NCBI RefSeq assembly: GCF_030035675.1
Contig: NC_084484.1
Span: forward strand, 187,676,934 to 187,740,933
Length of the DNA stretch: 64,000 bases
Origin: Rhineura floridana
Taxonomy: Eukaryota > Chordata > Lepidosauria > Squamata > Rhineuridae
Reading direction: 5' to 3'
Shown here: positions 20,879 through 30,861 of the stretch, piece by piece
Layout of the letters: each line of letters opens with the position of its first letter
How positions within the stretch are numbered: position 1 is the stretch's first letter
Made by a program: the position numbers and the translations under genes
The notes under the pieces: model-generated
What the model saw: the letters and a program-made list of their open reading frames with translations, nothing else
Databases searched by the model: none
What the model was told of the DNA's origin: nothing

Positions 20879-22107
20879 AACCTAAACCACAGGAAGATCC
20901 CCAAGAAATAAGCCATTGGGATGACAAATATGCAATAGCAAAAGCGATCATTTTTGATGCTTTTAAAGATGAACAGCTACTATATGTAGAAAGATGTACA
21001 TCAGCCAAGGAAATGCTGGATAAACTCCAAACAGCATTTGGCTTTACAAGTTTTAGATCTCAGACAGTGTTGATTCACGAAATAATGAAATTAACACTAG
21101 AAACAAAGAAAGACTGTGAAAGGCAAATAACTTCCCTGATAAGTATATTCAGCAAGTTAAAATTAACTGGATTTGAATTTAATGAGCAACAGAAGTTGGG
21201 TTTCCTTATGGGCACGTTGGGAGACAGATTTGAACCATTCGTTTCTCTTTTAAACCACAACCGTGAGATTCAATTTGAACAAGTTCTTGCAAAGTTAAGA
21301 GAGGAATGTATTGTCCACAGAGATTCAAATGAGAGTGGATCAAATTACCTGGCTAGCAGGAAGGATTCCCCATCTCTATGTATGGATGTGAAAGTTGGAC
21401 AGTGAAAAAGGCGGATAAGAGAAAAATCAACTCATTTGAAATGTGGTGTTGGAGGAGAGCTTTGTGGGTACTATGGACCGCGAAAAAGACAAATAATTGG
21501 GTGTTAGAACAAATTAAACCAGAACTGTCACTAGAAGCTAAAATGATGAAACTGAGGTTATCATACTTTGGACACATCATGAGAAGACATGATTCATTAG
21601 AAAAGACAATCATGCTGGGAAAAACAGAAGGGAGTAGAAAAAGAGGAAGGCCAAACAAGAGATGGACCGATTCCATAAAGGAAGCCACAGACCTGAACTT
21701 CCAAGATCTGAACAGGGTGGTTCATGACAGATGCTCTTGGAGGTCCCTGATTCATAGGGTCGCCATATGTCGTAGTCGACTTGGAGGCACATAACAACAA
21801 CAACAACAAGCAGGAAAGATAAAGGGAAGGGAAAAGCCCCTCCCAAGAACCAATCACAATGCTGTTTTGCATGTGGGAGGCGTGGTCACCTGGCTAGGGA
21901 CTGCGACTCACCCAAAAATTCAACAGCCAATGGGAACTCTCAAAGTTTCAAACAGAGAAAGCAACAGCATGCTTTGCCTAAGCATAGGCAGGGACCTCAG
22001 AGAGAGGGATCCAAAGAGAGCAACTTCCTTTTAACGCATAAAGGGCTTGTGGCAAATAATTATAAGCAAAAATCAAACAACTGGATTTTAGACAGTGGGT
22101 GTACAAA
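20879..22107 (+). mobile_element. Copia-type LTR retrotransposon fossil (gag, zinc knuckle, start of protease)
   Basis: The first part (to 21,362) encodes a copia-type gag domain of the UBN2 kind. After a BovB insertion (21,363-21,808) the DNA continues with a CCHC zinc-knuckle region and the start of an aspartic protease. No LTR, integrase or reverse transcriptase is visible. The right side abuts an L2 at 22,108. It is broken, with several breaks, and is older than the BovB that sits inside it. Confidence 0.8.
21363..21808 (+). mobile_element. BovB (RTE) LINE 3' end, inserted in the copia fossil
   Basis: Encodes the C-terminus of BovB reverse transcriptase: MYGCESWTVKKADKR, FEMWCWRRAL, LSYFGHIMRRHDSLEKTIML and the ending VAICRSRLGGT. 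It ends at 'ggaggcacataacaacaac', the BovB terminal sequence. The direct repeat agcaggaa at 21355-21362 and 21809-21816 is its target duplication. The frame is open from 21,378 to the stop at 21,794. It is heavily 5'-truncated. Confidence 0.95.
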
Positions 22108-22965
22108 CATCCGCTCTAGCCGTCGTCCAGCCTGTTTCATTGCCCTTAGTTCGCTGGTATACCAAGGTGCAAGCCGGGCTCTACAATGCTGGAGAGGGCG
22201 CTTGGAGACAACCATGTCAAGAGTCTGATGCGCCTCACTATTCCAAAGTGTAACAAGGGCTTCAACAGGGTCACCTGCTCTATCTACTGGAAACTCCCCC
22301 AGGGCATTCAGGAATCCAGTGGATTCCATAGTCTCTGGGGCGGACCTTCTTAATCTGTCCACCACCCCTGCAGGGAAGGATCGGAGCCATAAATCTAAAC
22401 TTCACCAGGAAGTGGTCTGACCATGACAATGGGGTGACATCCACCACCCCCTATCTCTTCCACCCCTTCCTCCATCTGGAGCAAAAACCAATTCTAGGGT
22501 ATGCCCTGCCCTATGCGTTGGGCCAGTGACAACTTGAGACAGCCCCATGGTCATCATGGAGGCCATGAAGTCCCGAGCCAGAACACTAGAGGCAGTCTCA
22601 GCATGGACATTTAAATCACCCAGGACTATCGTTCTGGGCTCCTCCAACACCACAGCTGAGACGTCCTCCGCCAGCTCAGTTAGAGAAGCTGTCGGGCAGC
22701 AGGGTGGACGGTACACCAGCAGCAATTCTAGTTTACTGTCCCCTTGGCAGGCCCAAATGCAGGCCCTCACAGCCAGCTCCAAGTCAGAGTGGTTTCCTGG
22801 TGACAGAGATGGAAGTTCTGTAGACCACAGCAACTCCTCCCCCCCCCCCGGCAGCCTGTGCTGGCGTTGCACAAAATATTCAGGTGGACAAAACTGGGTC
22901 AGATCAGCTCACCCATCCAGGTCTCGATAATGCACACCAAATCGGCGCCTTCATCCATGATCAAA
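22108..22965 (-). mobile_element. L2 LINE internal fragment (endonuclease region)
   Basis: On the - strand it encodes part of an L2 endonuclease (LLLVYRPPCCPTASLTELAE, TIVLGDLNVHAE, HRAGHTLELVF) and, further on, the linker (WNSEAHQTLDMVVSKRPLQH, PWYTSELRAMKQ). Frames are interrupted in several places. The downstream RT part is missing where it meets the copia fossil. Confidence 0.85.
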
Positions 22966-23550
22966 TCATGTAGCCCTTCACATGAAAGAAAGCTATATCA
23001 AGTCACACGATAACATTTATCTCCCTCGGAGCTACAAGAGATTGATAACACTGAGAAGAGCTACTGCTGACACTGATCACATGATAAAGGTGACTCCTGT
23101 TCTATGTGTTGGCAGTAAATCACCAACACATGCTACAAATGTCCTAAACTGGGGGGGGGGGGGCAATAGTCAGAAAGGCAGTCTATTCTTCCCACTGTTG
23201 ATTCCTCCTCCACAGTATTTGTTGTTTTTGCAGGCTTGGCTCTTCCCCTTCCTCCTTTCTCTTCCTATCTTTGTTCTCAGTTAGTAAGTAATGGCTCCCT
23301 CAGTGGAAGCTGCATGGCTGGTTCAGCATGTGTGACATTACCTCTTTGTTGGAATAAATCTTAATTTTCTTTTTTCTTTCAACTACCAGCCTTAGCAGAC
23401 CAGTTATTTCTGCACTCTGCTGCAATATATATATATACATATATAAAAACTCTTAACAGTATATTAGAACTCATGGCTTCTGGAAAACGGTTGCTGCTGT
23501 TACCAATCAGATCTCTGAGAATGAGATCCTCTGGTATGTCTCCATTCTGC
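22966..23550. other. No gene; simple repeats
   Basis: A poly-G run lies at about 23,151-23,163 and an (AT)n stretch at 23,425-23,445. No supported coding region. Confidence 0.4.
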
Positions 23551-23552
23551 AA

Positions 23553-23648
23553 ATCACCCTTCCCCAACCAGTGCCCTGGCCTACCTGGGGCTGATGGGAG
23601 ATGCAGTTCAAAACATCTGGAGGGCGCCATGATGGGGAAGGCTGACGT
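23553..23648. repeat. hAT-type MITE, imperfect palindrome
   Basis: 'cccttccccaaccagtg' on the left and 'gatggggaaggctg' on the right are the inverted arms. The centre has 'ggggctgatgggag' and 'catctggagggc', as in the 12.2 kb MITE. Confidence 0.65.
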
Positions 23649-23655
23649 AAAGGTT

Positions 23656-24485
23656 TGCACAAATGAGAACTCATGTCTCCGTGTTGCATATTTTAGCAGC
23701 CACAACAAGGCTTACATTTGCTAAGCTGTGGAAAAGAAGAGGAGGTTGCTGGAGAACTGAGCAGCTCAAAAGGTCTGGGAAATGTTTCTCCTGGTGGTCA
23801 ACCAAAGATGGCGAAGAGGCTGCCAAGCAGCACTGGAGGTCTGGAGGTCTGCCGCCCTCCATTTCATAGGAGTGGCTCTCGCTCTTTAAAACATGGATTA
23901 TCAGTATATTTTAATTTTTTTGATGATACACATCTGCTTTTTAAAAAAACAATTTTTAATGAAAAAATGTTTTGCAATCAACAGATGCTGAGAAGAGGGG
24001 GAGAGCCTTTCCTAAGGAGGCTGCCCAGGGAGTCCTTGCCCGCCTCCCTCTGCCCCTTGGCTACCTTCTGTCTGTGCCACTTTGGATTGGGGCAAATGTT
24101 TCTCCAGTGCATAATATCGCCTCCACTGCTGACTCACCTCTGGCCTTCATTCTGTGCAGGGCTGCACGGTTGTGGCCCTTCGTTCATCCTCACTCGCCAT
24201 CCCTGCGGAGGCCGCTCCCTCACACAGCATGCCTGGGGCAGGCAACGACGAGGCTCCCAGTCAGGACCCATTTATATGCTGCGTAATATTTCCCTTGTGT
24301 GGGAGAAGCTCATGGGAGCAGCCACTGACCAGTGTAACTGCTCTGCTCAGTTGACCCTGGGGGAGCAAATAGCAGGATGGGGATTGGAGACCCTCTGACT
24401 CCTGCTCTCTGGCATTGAGGGAGGGGCTGCTAGGGAGGGGCACATCTGCCCTTTCAATTGCTTTCTGTTTTCTCATTTTTCCAAT
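23656..24485. other. No gene seen
   Basis: The longest open frame (226 codons) has no similarity I recognise and is unlikely to be a gene. Confidence 0.4.
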
Positions 24486-24489
24486 CTTA

Positions 24490-24735
24490 AGGTCAGCACA
24501 TTTCCACAACAGTTTGCATTTTTTAAAAAGTGGTCATGAAAATTCTTCAGCATTTTAGTACAAATTTCTGCTAGTATACACATTTTAATACCATTTTGCC
24601 TAATACACAATTTTTTGCAAAGCAATTTCCCCTAATATATGCATTTTTATACACACAGATTTACCCTGTTATATTCATTTTTGTACACATTACTTGGCTG
24701 GAAAACTGAATTCAGAGAAATGCATATTTCGAAGG
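24490..24735. repeat. Unclassified repeat family, copy 1
   Basis: Repeating short units of the kind 'cctaatacacaattttttgc' and 'ccctaatatatgcattttta'. The same style of sequence, in the other orientation, occurs at 54,424-54,870 and 57,350-57,640. Class unknown. Confidence 0.55.
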
Positions 24736-25047
24736 GTGGCTGCGCATGTTTAAGAATATAAAAATGTTTTTGTTCTTTTGTGCAACATCAGTTTGGGCAC
24801 TGAAAGCTGGGAAGAGCTCATTATGGTTAAAATTGTATGTACGTATTATGTATGTACATATTAACAATATTTATAAGTTGTCTGGTAACAAAGTCCTTTG
24901 GTTAGTCTACAATACAACAAAGCAATAATATCAGTATAACCAAAAAAAACCACCCCTCTCAGTCACACCAATAATTATATTAAGCAGATATTAAATTTAA
25001 AATTTCATCATTTAAAAGTCCTGGGGAAATAAAGCAGTCTCCATCTG

Positions 25048-25245
25048 GCATGAGAACCAGCGTGGTGTAGTGGTTAAGGTGTTGGACTACAGGGTTCGAA
25101 TCCCCACCCAGCCATGAAGCTCGCTGGGTGACCTTGGGCCAGTCGCTGCCTCTCAGCCTCAGAGGAAGGCAATGGTGAACCACCTCTGAATTCATAGGGT
25201 CACCGTAAGTCAGGATCGACTTGAAGGCAGTCCATTTCCATTTTT
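25048..25245 (+). repeat. Sauria SINE, nearly complete
   Basis: Head with RNA polymerase III boxes: A box within 'gcgtggtgtagtggttaagg' and B box 'gggttcgaatcccc'. The middle reads 'tgggtgaccttgggcc' and 'tctcagcctcagagg'. The tail 'cgtaagtcaggatcgacttg' with 'aaggcag' is homologous to the BovB 3' end. This is the standard Sauria SINE layout: tRNA-like head and BovB-like tail for mobilisation by BovB. Confidence 0.9.
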
Positions 25246-25472
25246 CCATCTGGCACTGGAGAGACCTCCAAGCAGATGTCCTGCAAGCCTCTCTGGGGAG
25301 AGCATTCCACAGCAGGATGCCACCACCAAAATGTCACCACCCACCACTCCTTACTTGATGGGGCACCCAGGGAAGACCCCCTGACAATGATCCCAGGGTC
25401 TCTCTGGCAGATTCTTGCGGGAGGGAGCAGCACATAATGTAACCAGGATATTGGGGGGAAGGGGGCATTTAG

Positions 25473-25560
25473 AGCACAATCCTATGCATGTCTACTCAGA
25501 AGTAACATCCATTACATTCAATTGGATTGACTCCCAGGTAAATTTGTATAAAATTTCAGC
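25473..25560. repeat. hAT-related fragment
   Basis: 'gcacaatcctatgcatgtc' and 'tactcagaagtaac' match motifs inside the hAT relatives at 16.9, 29.9 and 33.8 kb. Confidence 0.5.
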
Positions 25561-25784
25561 CTTGTTTACTTGTTTGTTTATTTGACATATCTGTACCCAC
25601 CTTTCAACAAATTATTTTTGAGGCAGCTTGCAGAACATTTTTTTAAAAAATAACTATAAATAATAATAACAGATAAAACAGATAAATTCAGCAGTGTTTT
25701 TCAAGCTCAGCATTTCAGATATTGCAGAGAGCTAATAAAAGCCATGAAAAAGTCTGAGGAAACAGGATCGCTTTTACCTGAAAG

Positions 25785-26910
25785 AACTGGGCTCGACTTC
25801 AGCAAAGCTTTTGACAAAGTGCCCCATGATATTCTGATTAACAAGCTAGCTACATGTGGGCTGGATGGAACAACTCTCAGGTGGATCCACAGCTGGCTCC
25901 AGAATCGTACTCAAAGCATGCTTATCAATGGTGCCTTCTCAAATTGGGCAGAAGTAACAAGTGGGGTATCACAGGGCTCGGTCCTGGGCCCAGCGTTCTT
26001 CAACCTTTTTATGAACAACTTGGATGAGGAGGTGCAGGGAATGCTTATCAGATTTGCAGATGATACAAAATTGGGAGCACAGCTAATACTGTGGAAGACA
26101 GAAAGAAAATTCAAAGCAACCTTGATAGGCTGGAGCATTGGGCTGAAAACAACAGAATGAAATTCAACAGGGATAAATGCAAAGTTCTACACCTAGGAAA
26201 GAGAAACCAAGTGTACAGTTATAAGATGGGGGGATACTTGGCTCAGCAATGCTACATGTGAGAAGGATCTTGGGATTGTTGTTGATCACAAGCTGAATAT
26301 GAGCCAACAGTGTGATGTGGCTGCAAAAAGGCAAATGCTATATTAGGCTGTGTTAACAGAAGTATAATTTCCAAATCATGTGAAGTATTAGTTCCCCTCT
26401 GTTTGGCACTGTTTAGGCCTCATCTTGAGTACCACTTCTGGACACCATACTTTGAAAAGGATGCAGAGAAACTGGAACGAGTTCAGAGAAGGGCAACGGG
26501 GATGATCACGGGAATGGAAACAAAGCCCTATGAGGAGAGACTGAAAGAACTGGGCATGTTTAGCCTTAAGAAGAGAAGACTGAGGAGAGATAGGATAGCA
26601 CTCTTCAAGTACATGAAAAGTTGCCACACAGAGGAGATCCCAGAGTGCAGGACACGGAATAATGGGCTCAAGTTGCTGGAAGCCAGATTTCAGCTGAACA
26701 TCAGGAAAAACGTCCTAACTGTTAGAGAGGTATGACAATGGAACCAGTGACCAAGGGAGGTGGTGGGCTCTCCAACACTGGAGGCCTTCAAGACGCCACT
26801 GGACAGCCACCTGTCAGGTATGCTTTAATCTGGATTCCTGCACTGAGCAGGGGGTTGGACTCAATGGCCTTACAGGTCTCTTCCAGCTCTGCTATTCTAT
26901 GATTCTATAA
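25785..26910 (+). mobile_element. CR1 LINE 3' third, 5'-truncated and decayed
   Basis: Encodes FSKAFDKVPHDILINKLATC, SGVSQGSVLGPAFFN and the catalytic FADDTKLG, then, after frame breaks, RVQRRATGMITGMETKPYEE and LGMFSLKKRRLRRD. The 3' UTR ('ttggactcaatggcc') ends in 'attctatg' repeats near 26,905. Several stops and shifts make it an older copy than A and B. Confidence 0.9.
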
Positions 26911-26989
26911 TCATTTTAGGGGGGGAAATAAACCACCCCCACCCCATCTTCATACTTGTTTCTCAGCTCTGTGATGAGGAGAAAGGGCA

Positions 26990-28850
26990 TTTAAATAATA
27001 ATAAATAATAATAAATTTTATTTTTCAGCCGCCGATCTGTCCGGGTTAGGGACACTCTAGGCGACGAACAGCAAGACTAAAAACAATACATATACATATT
27101 GACATAATCAAATTTTAAGCTAAAGAAACCATCCGTTAATTCAGTTATAACATAAATTAATCTGTCCCAATCTTGTAGGCCTGACTGAACAGCCGGGTCT
27201 TCAAGGCTCGGCGATAGCTGGACAGGGAGGGAGCCTGTCTGAGATCGAAAGGGAGGGAGTTCCAGAGGGTGGGGGCCATGACCGAGAAGGCCCTCTCTCT
27301 GGTCCGCACCAGCCTAGCTGTTCTCACCGGTGGGACCGAGAGAAGGTCTTGCAAGGCTGATCTCGTCAGGCGGCACAATCGGTGATTCTGGAGGCGTTCC
27401 TTCAGATATACTGGGCCGAAACCGTATAGGGTTTTAAAGGTCAACACCAACACCTTGAATTGGGCCCGGTAGACAACTGGTAGCCAGTGAAGATCTAATA
27501 ACACTGGGGTGATATGATCCCAGCGACGGCTATGCGTAATCAAGCATGCCGCCGCGTTCTGTACCAGTTGTAATTTCCGGACCGTTTTCAAGGGTAACCC
27601 CACGTAGAGCGCACTGCAGTAGTCTAAGCGAGAGGAGACCAGGGCATGTATCACCTGAGGGAGCAGGTGAACAGGAAGATAGGGACGCAGTCTCCGTATC
27701 AGATGTAATTGATACCAAGCTGCCCGGCTCACTGCTGTAATCTGAGCCTCCATGGACAGCTGGGAGTCAAGTATGACCCCAAGACTGTGGACCTGGTCCT
27801 TCAGGGGTAAACTTACCCCATCAAGCATCAGGTCAGTAATTCCTAACTTCCTTTTATCTCCCACAAGTAATAGCTCAGTCTTGTCGGGGTTCAGCTTCAG
27901 CCTATTCTCTCCCATCCATCCACTTACGGATTCTAGGCACTTGGACATGGTATTCACAGCTAACTCCGGTGAGGACTTAAAGGAGAGATAGAGCTGAGTG
28001 ATGGCACTGCAACCCAAAACTCCTAATGATTGCTCCCAGCGGTTTCACATAGATGTTGAATAGCATGGGAGAGAGGATAGAACCCTGTGGCACTCCACAA
28101 TGAAGAGGCCAAGGGTCTGAAACCTCATCTCCCAATGCCACCCGTTGCTGCCTATCCGAGAGATAGGAACGGAACCACTGCAAGACAGTGCCTCCTATTC
28201 CTAATCCCTCTAGGCGATTTAAAAGGATACCGTGGTCAACGGTATCGAAAGCCGCTGAGAGGTCCAGGAGGACAAGGAAGGTGTATTCACCCCTATCCAA
28301 TGCCCTCCGCATATCATCTACCAGAGCGACCAAGGCTGTTTCCGTTCCATGACCAGTCCTAAAACCCGATTGGTATGGATCTAAATAATCCGTTTCCTCC
28401 AAGTGTGTCTGTAATTGCGCAGCCACCACCCTCTCAATCACCTTGCCCAAGAATGGTAAATTAGAGACTGGGCGAAAGTTGTTTAACTCTTGGGGATCCA
28501 AGGACGGTTTTTTTAAGATGGGCTTTATTACCGCTTCCTTGAGGGCTGATGGCATTGCACCCTCTTGCAAGGATGCATTCACCACCGCCTTGATCCCTTC
28601 GCCCAGTCTCTCTTTACAGCTCATGATGAGCCATGAGGGGCAAGGATCAACCAGACAGGTGGTTGGCTTCACAGTACAGAGCACCTTGTCCACTTCCTCA
28701 GAGAGAAGAGGCTGAAACCGATCCCAACAGACCGGAATGCAACTGGCCGACTCTGGCCCACTTCCTGCCTCCACGGCGAGCGGAAGCGTGCTCTTCAGAC
28801 GTTCGATTTTATCGGGAAAGTGTTTAGCAAAAGTGTCACTTCTCTCCCAA
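26990..28850 (-). mobile_element. L2 LINE, RT domain to 3' end
   Basis: Read on the - strand from 28,774 it encodes the L2 reverse transcriptase: NNFRPVSNLPFLGKVIERVV, YQSGFRTGHGTETALVALVD, LLDLSAAFDTVDHGIL and CGVPQGSILSPMLFNIYV. A frame break near 28,000 removes the expected YADD motif. The rest (LNPDKTELLLVG, VSSRLDYCSALYVGLPLKTV, FSVMAPTLWNSLPFDLRQAP) is open to 27,157. An A/T-rich 3' UTR follows to about 26,990. The endonuclease part is absent (5' truncation). Confidence 0.95.
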
Positions 28851-29454
28851 ACAGGTCAGATGCCTTTTGAAATGATGAATTTTTCAAAAAGGTAGCAAAT
28901 CAATAGTGGAGATTTGGTTGCTGTTTTGAAAATGTGACGCTGCCATTTCAGTTCATAAAAACTCAACATAGAGATCGCCCTTTGTAAACTTACCAATTTC
29001 AGAGATTCTTTGCTCCTGTGACTGTTCCAAGAGAGTTATTGTGAGACGCCCTTGCTCTGACGGTCACCAACTTTCTCCAGAATGCAACAAATAACTTTGC
29101 TCAGTTTGAGGGACAGCTATGGCTCAGTGTCAGAGCACACATTTCACATGCACAGGATTTAGAGTTGTTAGACCTCCATTTTTCAGCCTGACACTCTGGT
29201 TTCTGGGGGTCCCCTCCAGCTCTCCGGCTGATTCACCGTAATCTCCAGACTTTCAGCTTTCATTTAAAAATAGAATTAAGTTTCTAGGTGGTCTTGTTTC
29301 AGAGATACACACCAAAACGTCAGCTGTGCTCCCCCACAAGTTCTTGGTTGCTCTAAGTTCTGCTCTATTTCCTGCCCTTTCAGGTTTTTAGCCAATAAGA
29401 AATCAGGGTTGTGATTGACAAGGAATGATAAAGCCAAAAATGTAGAGTCAAATT

Positions 29455-29600
29455 AAATTGTCTGCCTTCAAGTCAATTCCGACTTATGGCAACCCTATGA
29501 ATAGGGTTTTCATGGTAAGAGGTATTGGGGGGGGGTGTTACCATTGCCTCCTTCTGAGCCTGAGAGGCAGTGACTGGCCCAAGGCTCAGAAACGTCCTTT
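29455..29600 (-). repeat. Sauria SINE tail half
   Basis: 'ccttcaagtcaattccgact' and 'ggcaaccctatgaatagggt' are the complement of the Sauria/BovB-type tail, followed by 'gagcctgagaggcagtgact' from the SINE middle. Confidence 0.75.
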
Positions 29601-29689
29601 TTCCTGCTTTTCTGAACATCTCACAGATTGAATAAGTAAGCTTTCAGTCTTTTTCTCTCCTGTCTGTAGGAGTCAGACAGGTTTAAATT

Positions 29690-29942
29690 TTGAAGAGGGC
29701 AGTGTTTTGCAAACTGAATTGAAGCTTTAACCCTCTTTTCTCTTCTCCCAGGCATTTTAACAGCATTTGAATAACATGTGTTTTTAACTTGCTTATCTGT
29801 TTTTATGGGTTTAAACGGTTTAAATTTGTATGCTTGTTTTTAATGTTTTTAATTGTTGTAAACCCCCCAGAGAGCTTCGGCTATGGGGCAGTATATAAAT
29901 GCAATCATCATCATCATCATCATCAATCAAGTACTTGATTTT
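29690..29942 (+). mobile_element. L2 LINE 3' tail with (ATC)n
   Basis: A T-rich L2-type 3' UTR ending in 'gggcagtatataaatgcaa' and an atcatcatc run at 29,908-29,930. Confidence 0.7.
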
Positions 29943-30861
29943 CCAGAGTAAACATACCCAGAGTAAACCCCATTGAATTCAATAGGACTTCCTTTTGAGT
30001 AGACATGGTTAGGATTGTGCCGTAAATTGATGGGGCTTTTGAGTGAACATAGGAAAGAATTGTGTTTGTGTTGTATATCTTTCTCTCCCCCTTCAATCCT
30101 ATTTTTATAGCAATTAGGCAGTGCTTACTTAGGTATCACTGTTTTTATGATGTTGAAAACTAATACAGATTTTATTTTTTTAATGTTCTGCAATGATCAA
30201 CTGGTTTTGACAATAAACTATTATATGGGGTGTATGTATTTTTACATCTCCAATGTGTGTGTATATATGGGAATCCTTCCAACAACGCTGTGAGGTAAGG
30301 TTGCAGTCTGGAAACCAAGGCAGCTCACAATAAGAAATAAATCCCTTTAAAATCCTATAACCATAAAAACAAGTATAAACAGTTGCAAAACAGCTTAAAG
30401 TGGCATGATTCTGAATTTTGGGTTGTGTGAATGAAGTTGCTTATCACTTGAGGTTGCAGTTCTGTCCTTGTTTGAGTAAGCCCCACTGACTACACTGGGA
30501 CTTGCTTCTGAATAAATAAACGGAGGATTGCACTATAAATATCTTTACCATTTGTGTAAATAATAAATGTATTTGGTAGTCATGCTTATACAAATATTTA
30601 TTCATTTTTCATATTTTTGGTTTTCAGTTAGGAATCCTGACTGGTCATGAGATGCTTAGTTTTCTGCCTTACTCATAGGAATCTTCTTGTGGTTAGTATG
30701 GTATTGAATTTAAGAAATCAACACTGTCTTTTGTTCTTCTTTTTCTATTTGCATTTCATTTACCTTTATCCTCACTCCCTTTCATCCATAGAAGCAACAA
30801 CAGTGGTTCCATGCACTCCACTCAGCCCCCTTAAACCCACTGAGGATTCACCTTGTTGTTG

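Larger units (their letters stand above)
29168..30845 (-). mobile_element. Diverged relative of the 15.1-17.4 kb hAT element, inverted
   Basis: Read on the - strand, 30,800 to 29,200 follows the interior of the element at 16,090-17,300 in the same order. Shared blocks include 'accacaagaagattcc', 'actaagcatctca', 'catgattctgaattttggg' (as complement) and 'accacctagaaacttaatt'. It has been invaded by a SINE (29,455-29,600) and an L2 tail (29,690-29,940). A recognisable right end lies near 29,168; the left end is lost where CR1 copy B begins. Confidence 0.7.

Noticed and set aside
24127-24137. A perfect NF-E2 consensus TGCTGACTCAC
   Set aside because: It is a single site 17 kb beyond the globin genes with no paired motif or CACCC box nearby, so chance is the simpler reading.
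23718-24398. A 226-codon open frame on the + strand
   Set aside because: No recognisable domain; the composition changes along its length and there is no promoter or splice evidence.
25048-25120. tRNA gene, suggested by A and B boxes
   Set aside because: No cloverleaf or acceptor stem closes the sequence, and it continues into the Sauria SINE body.
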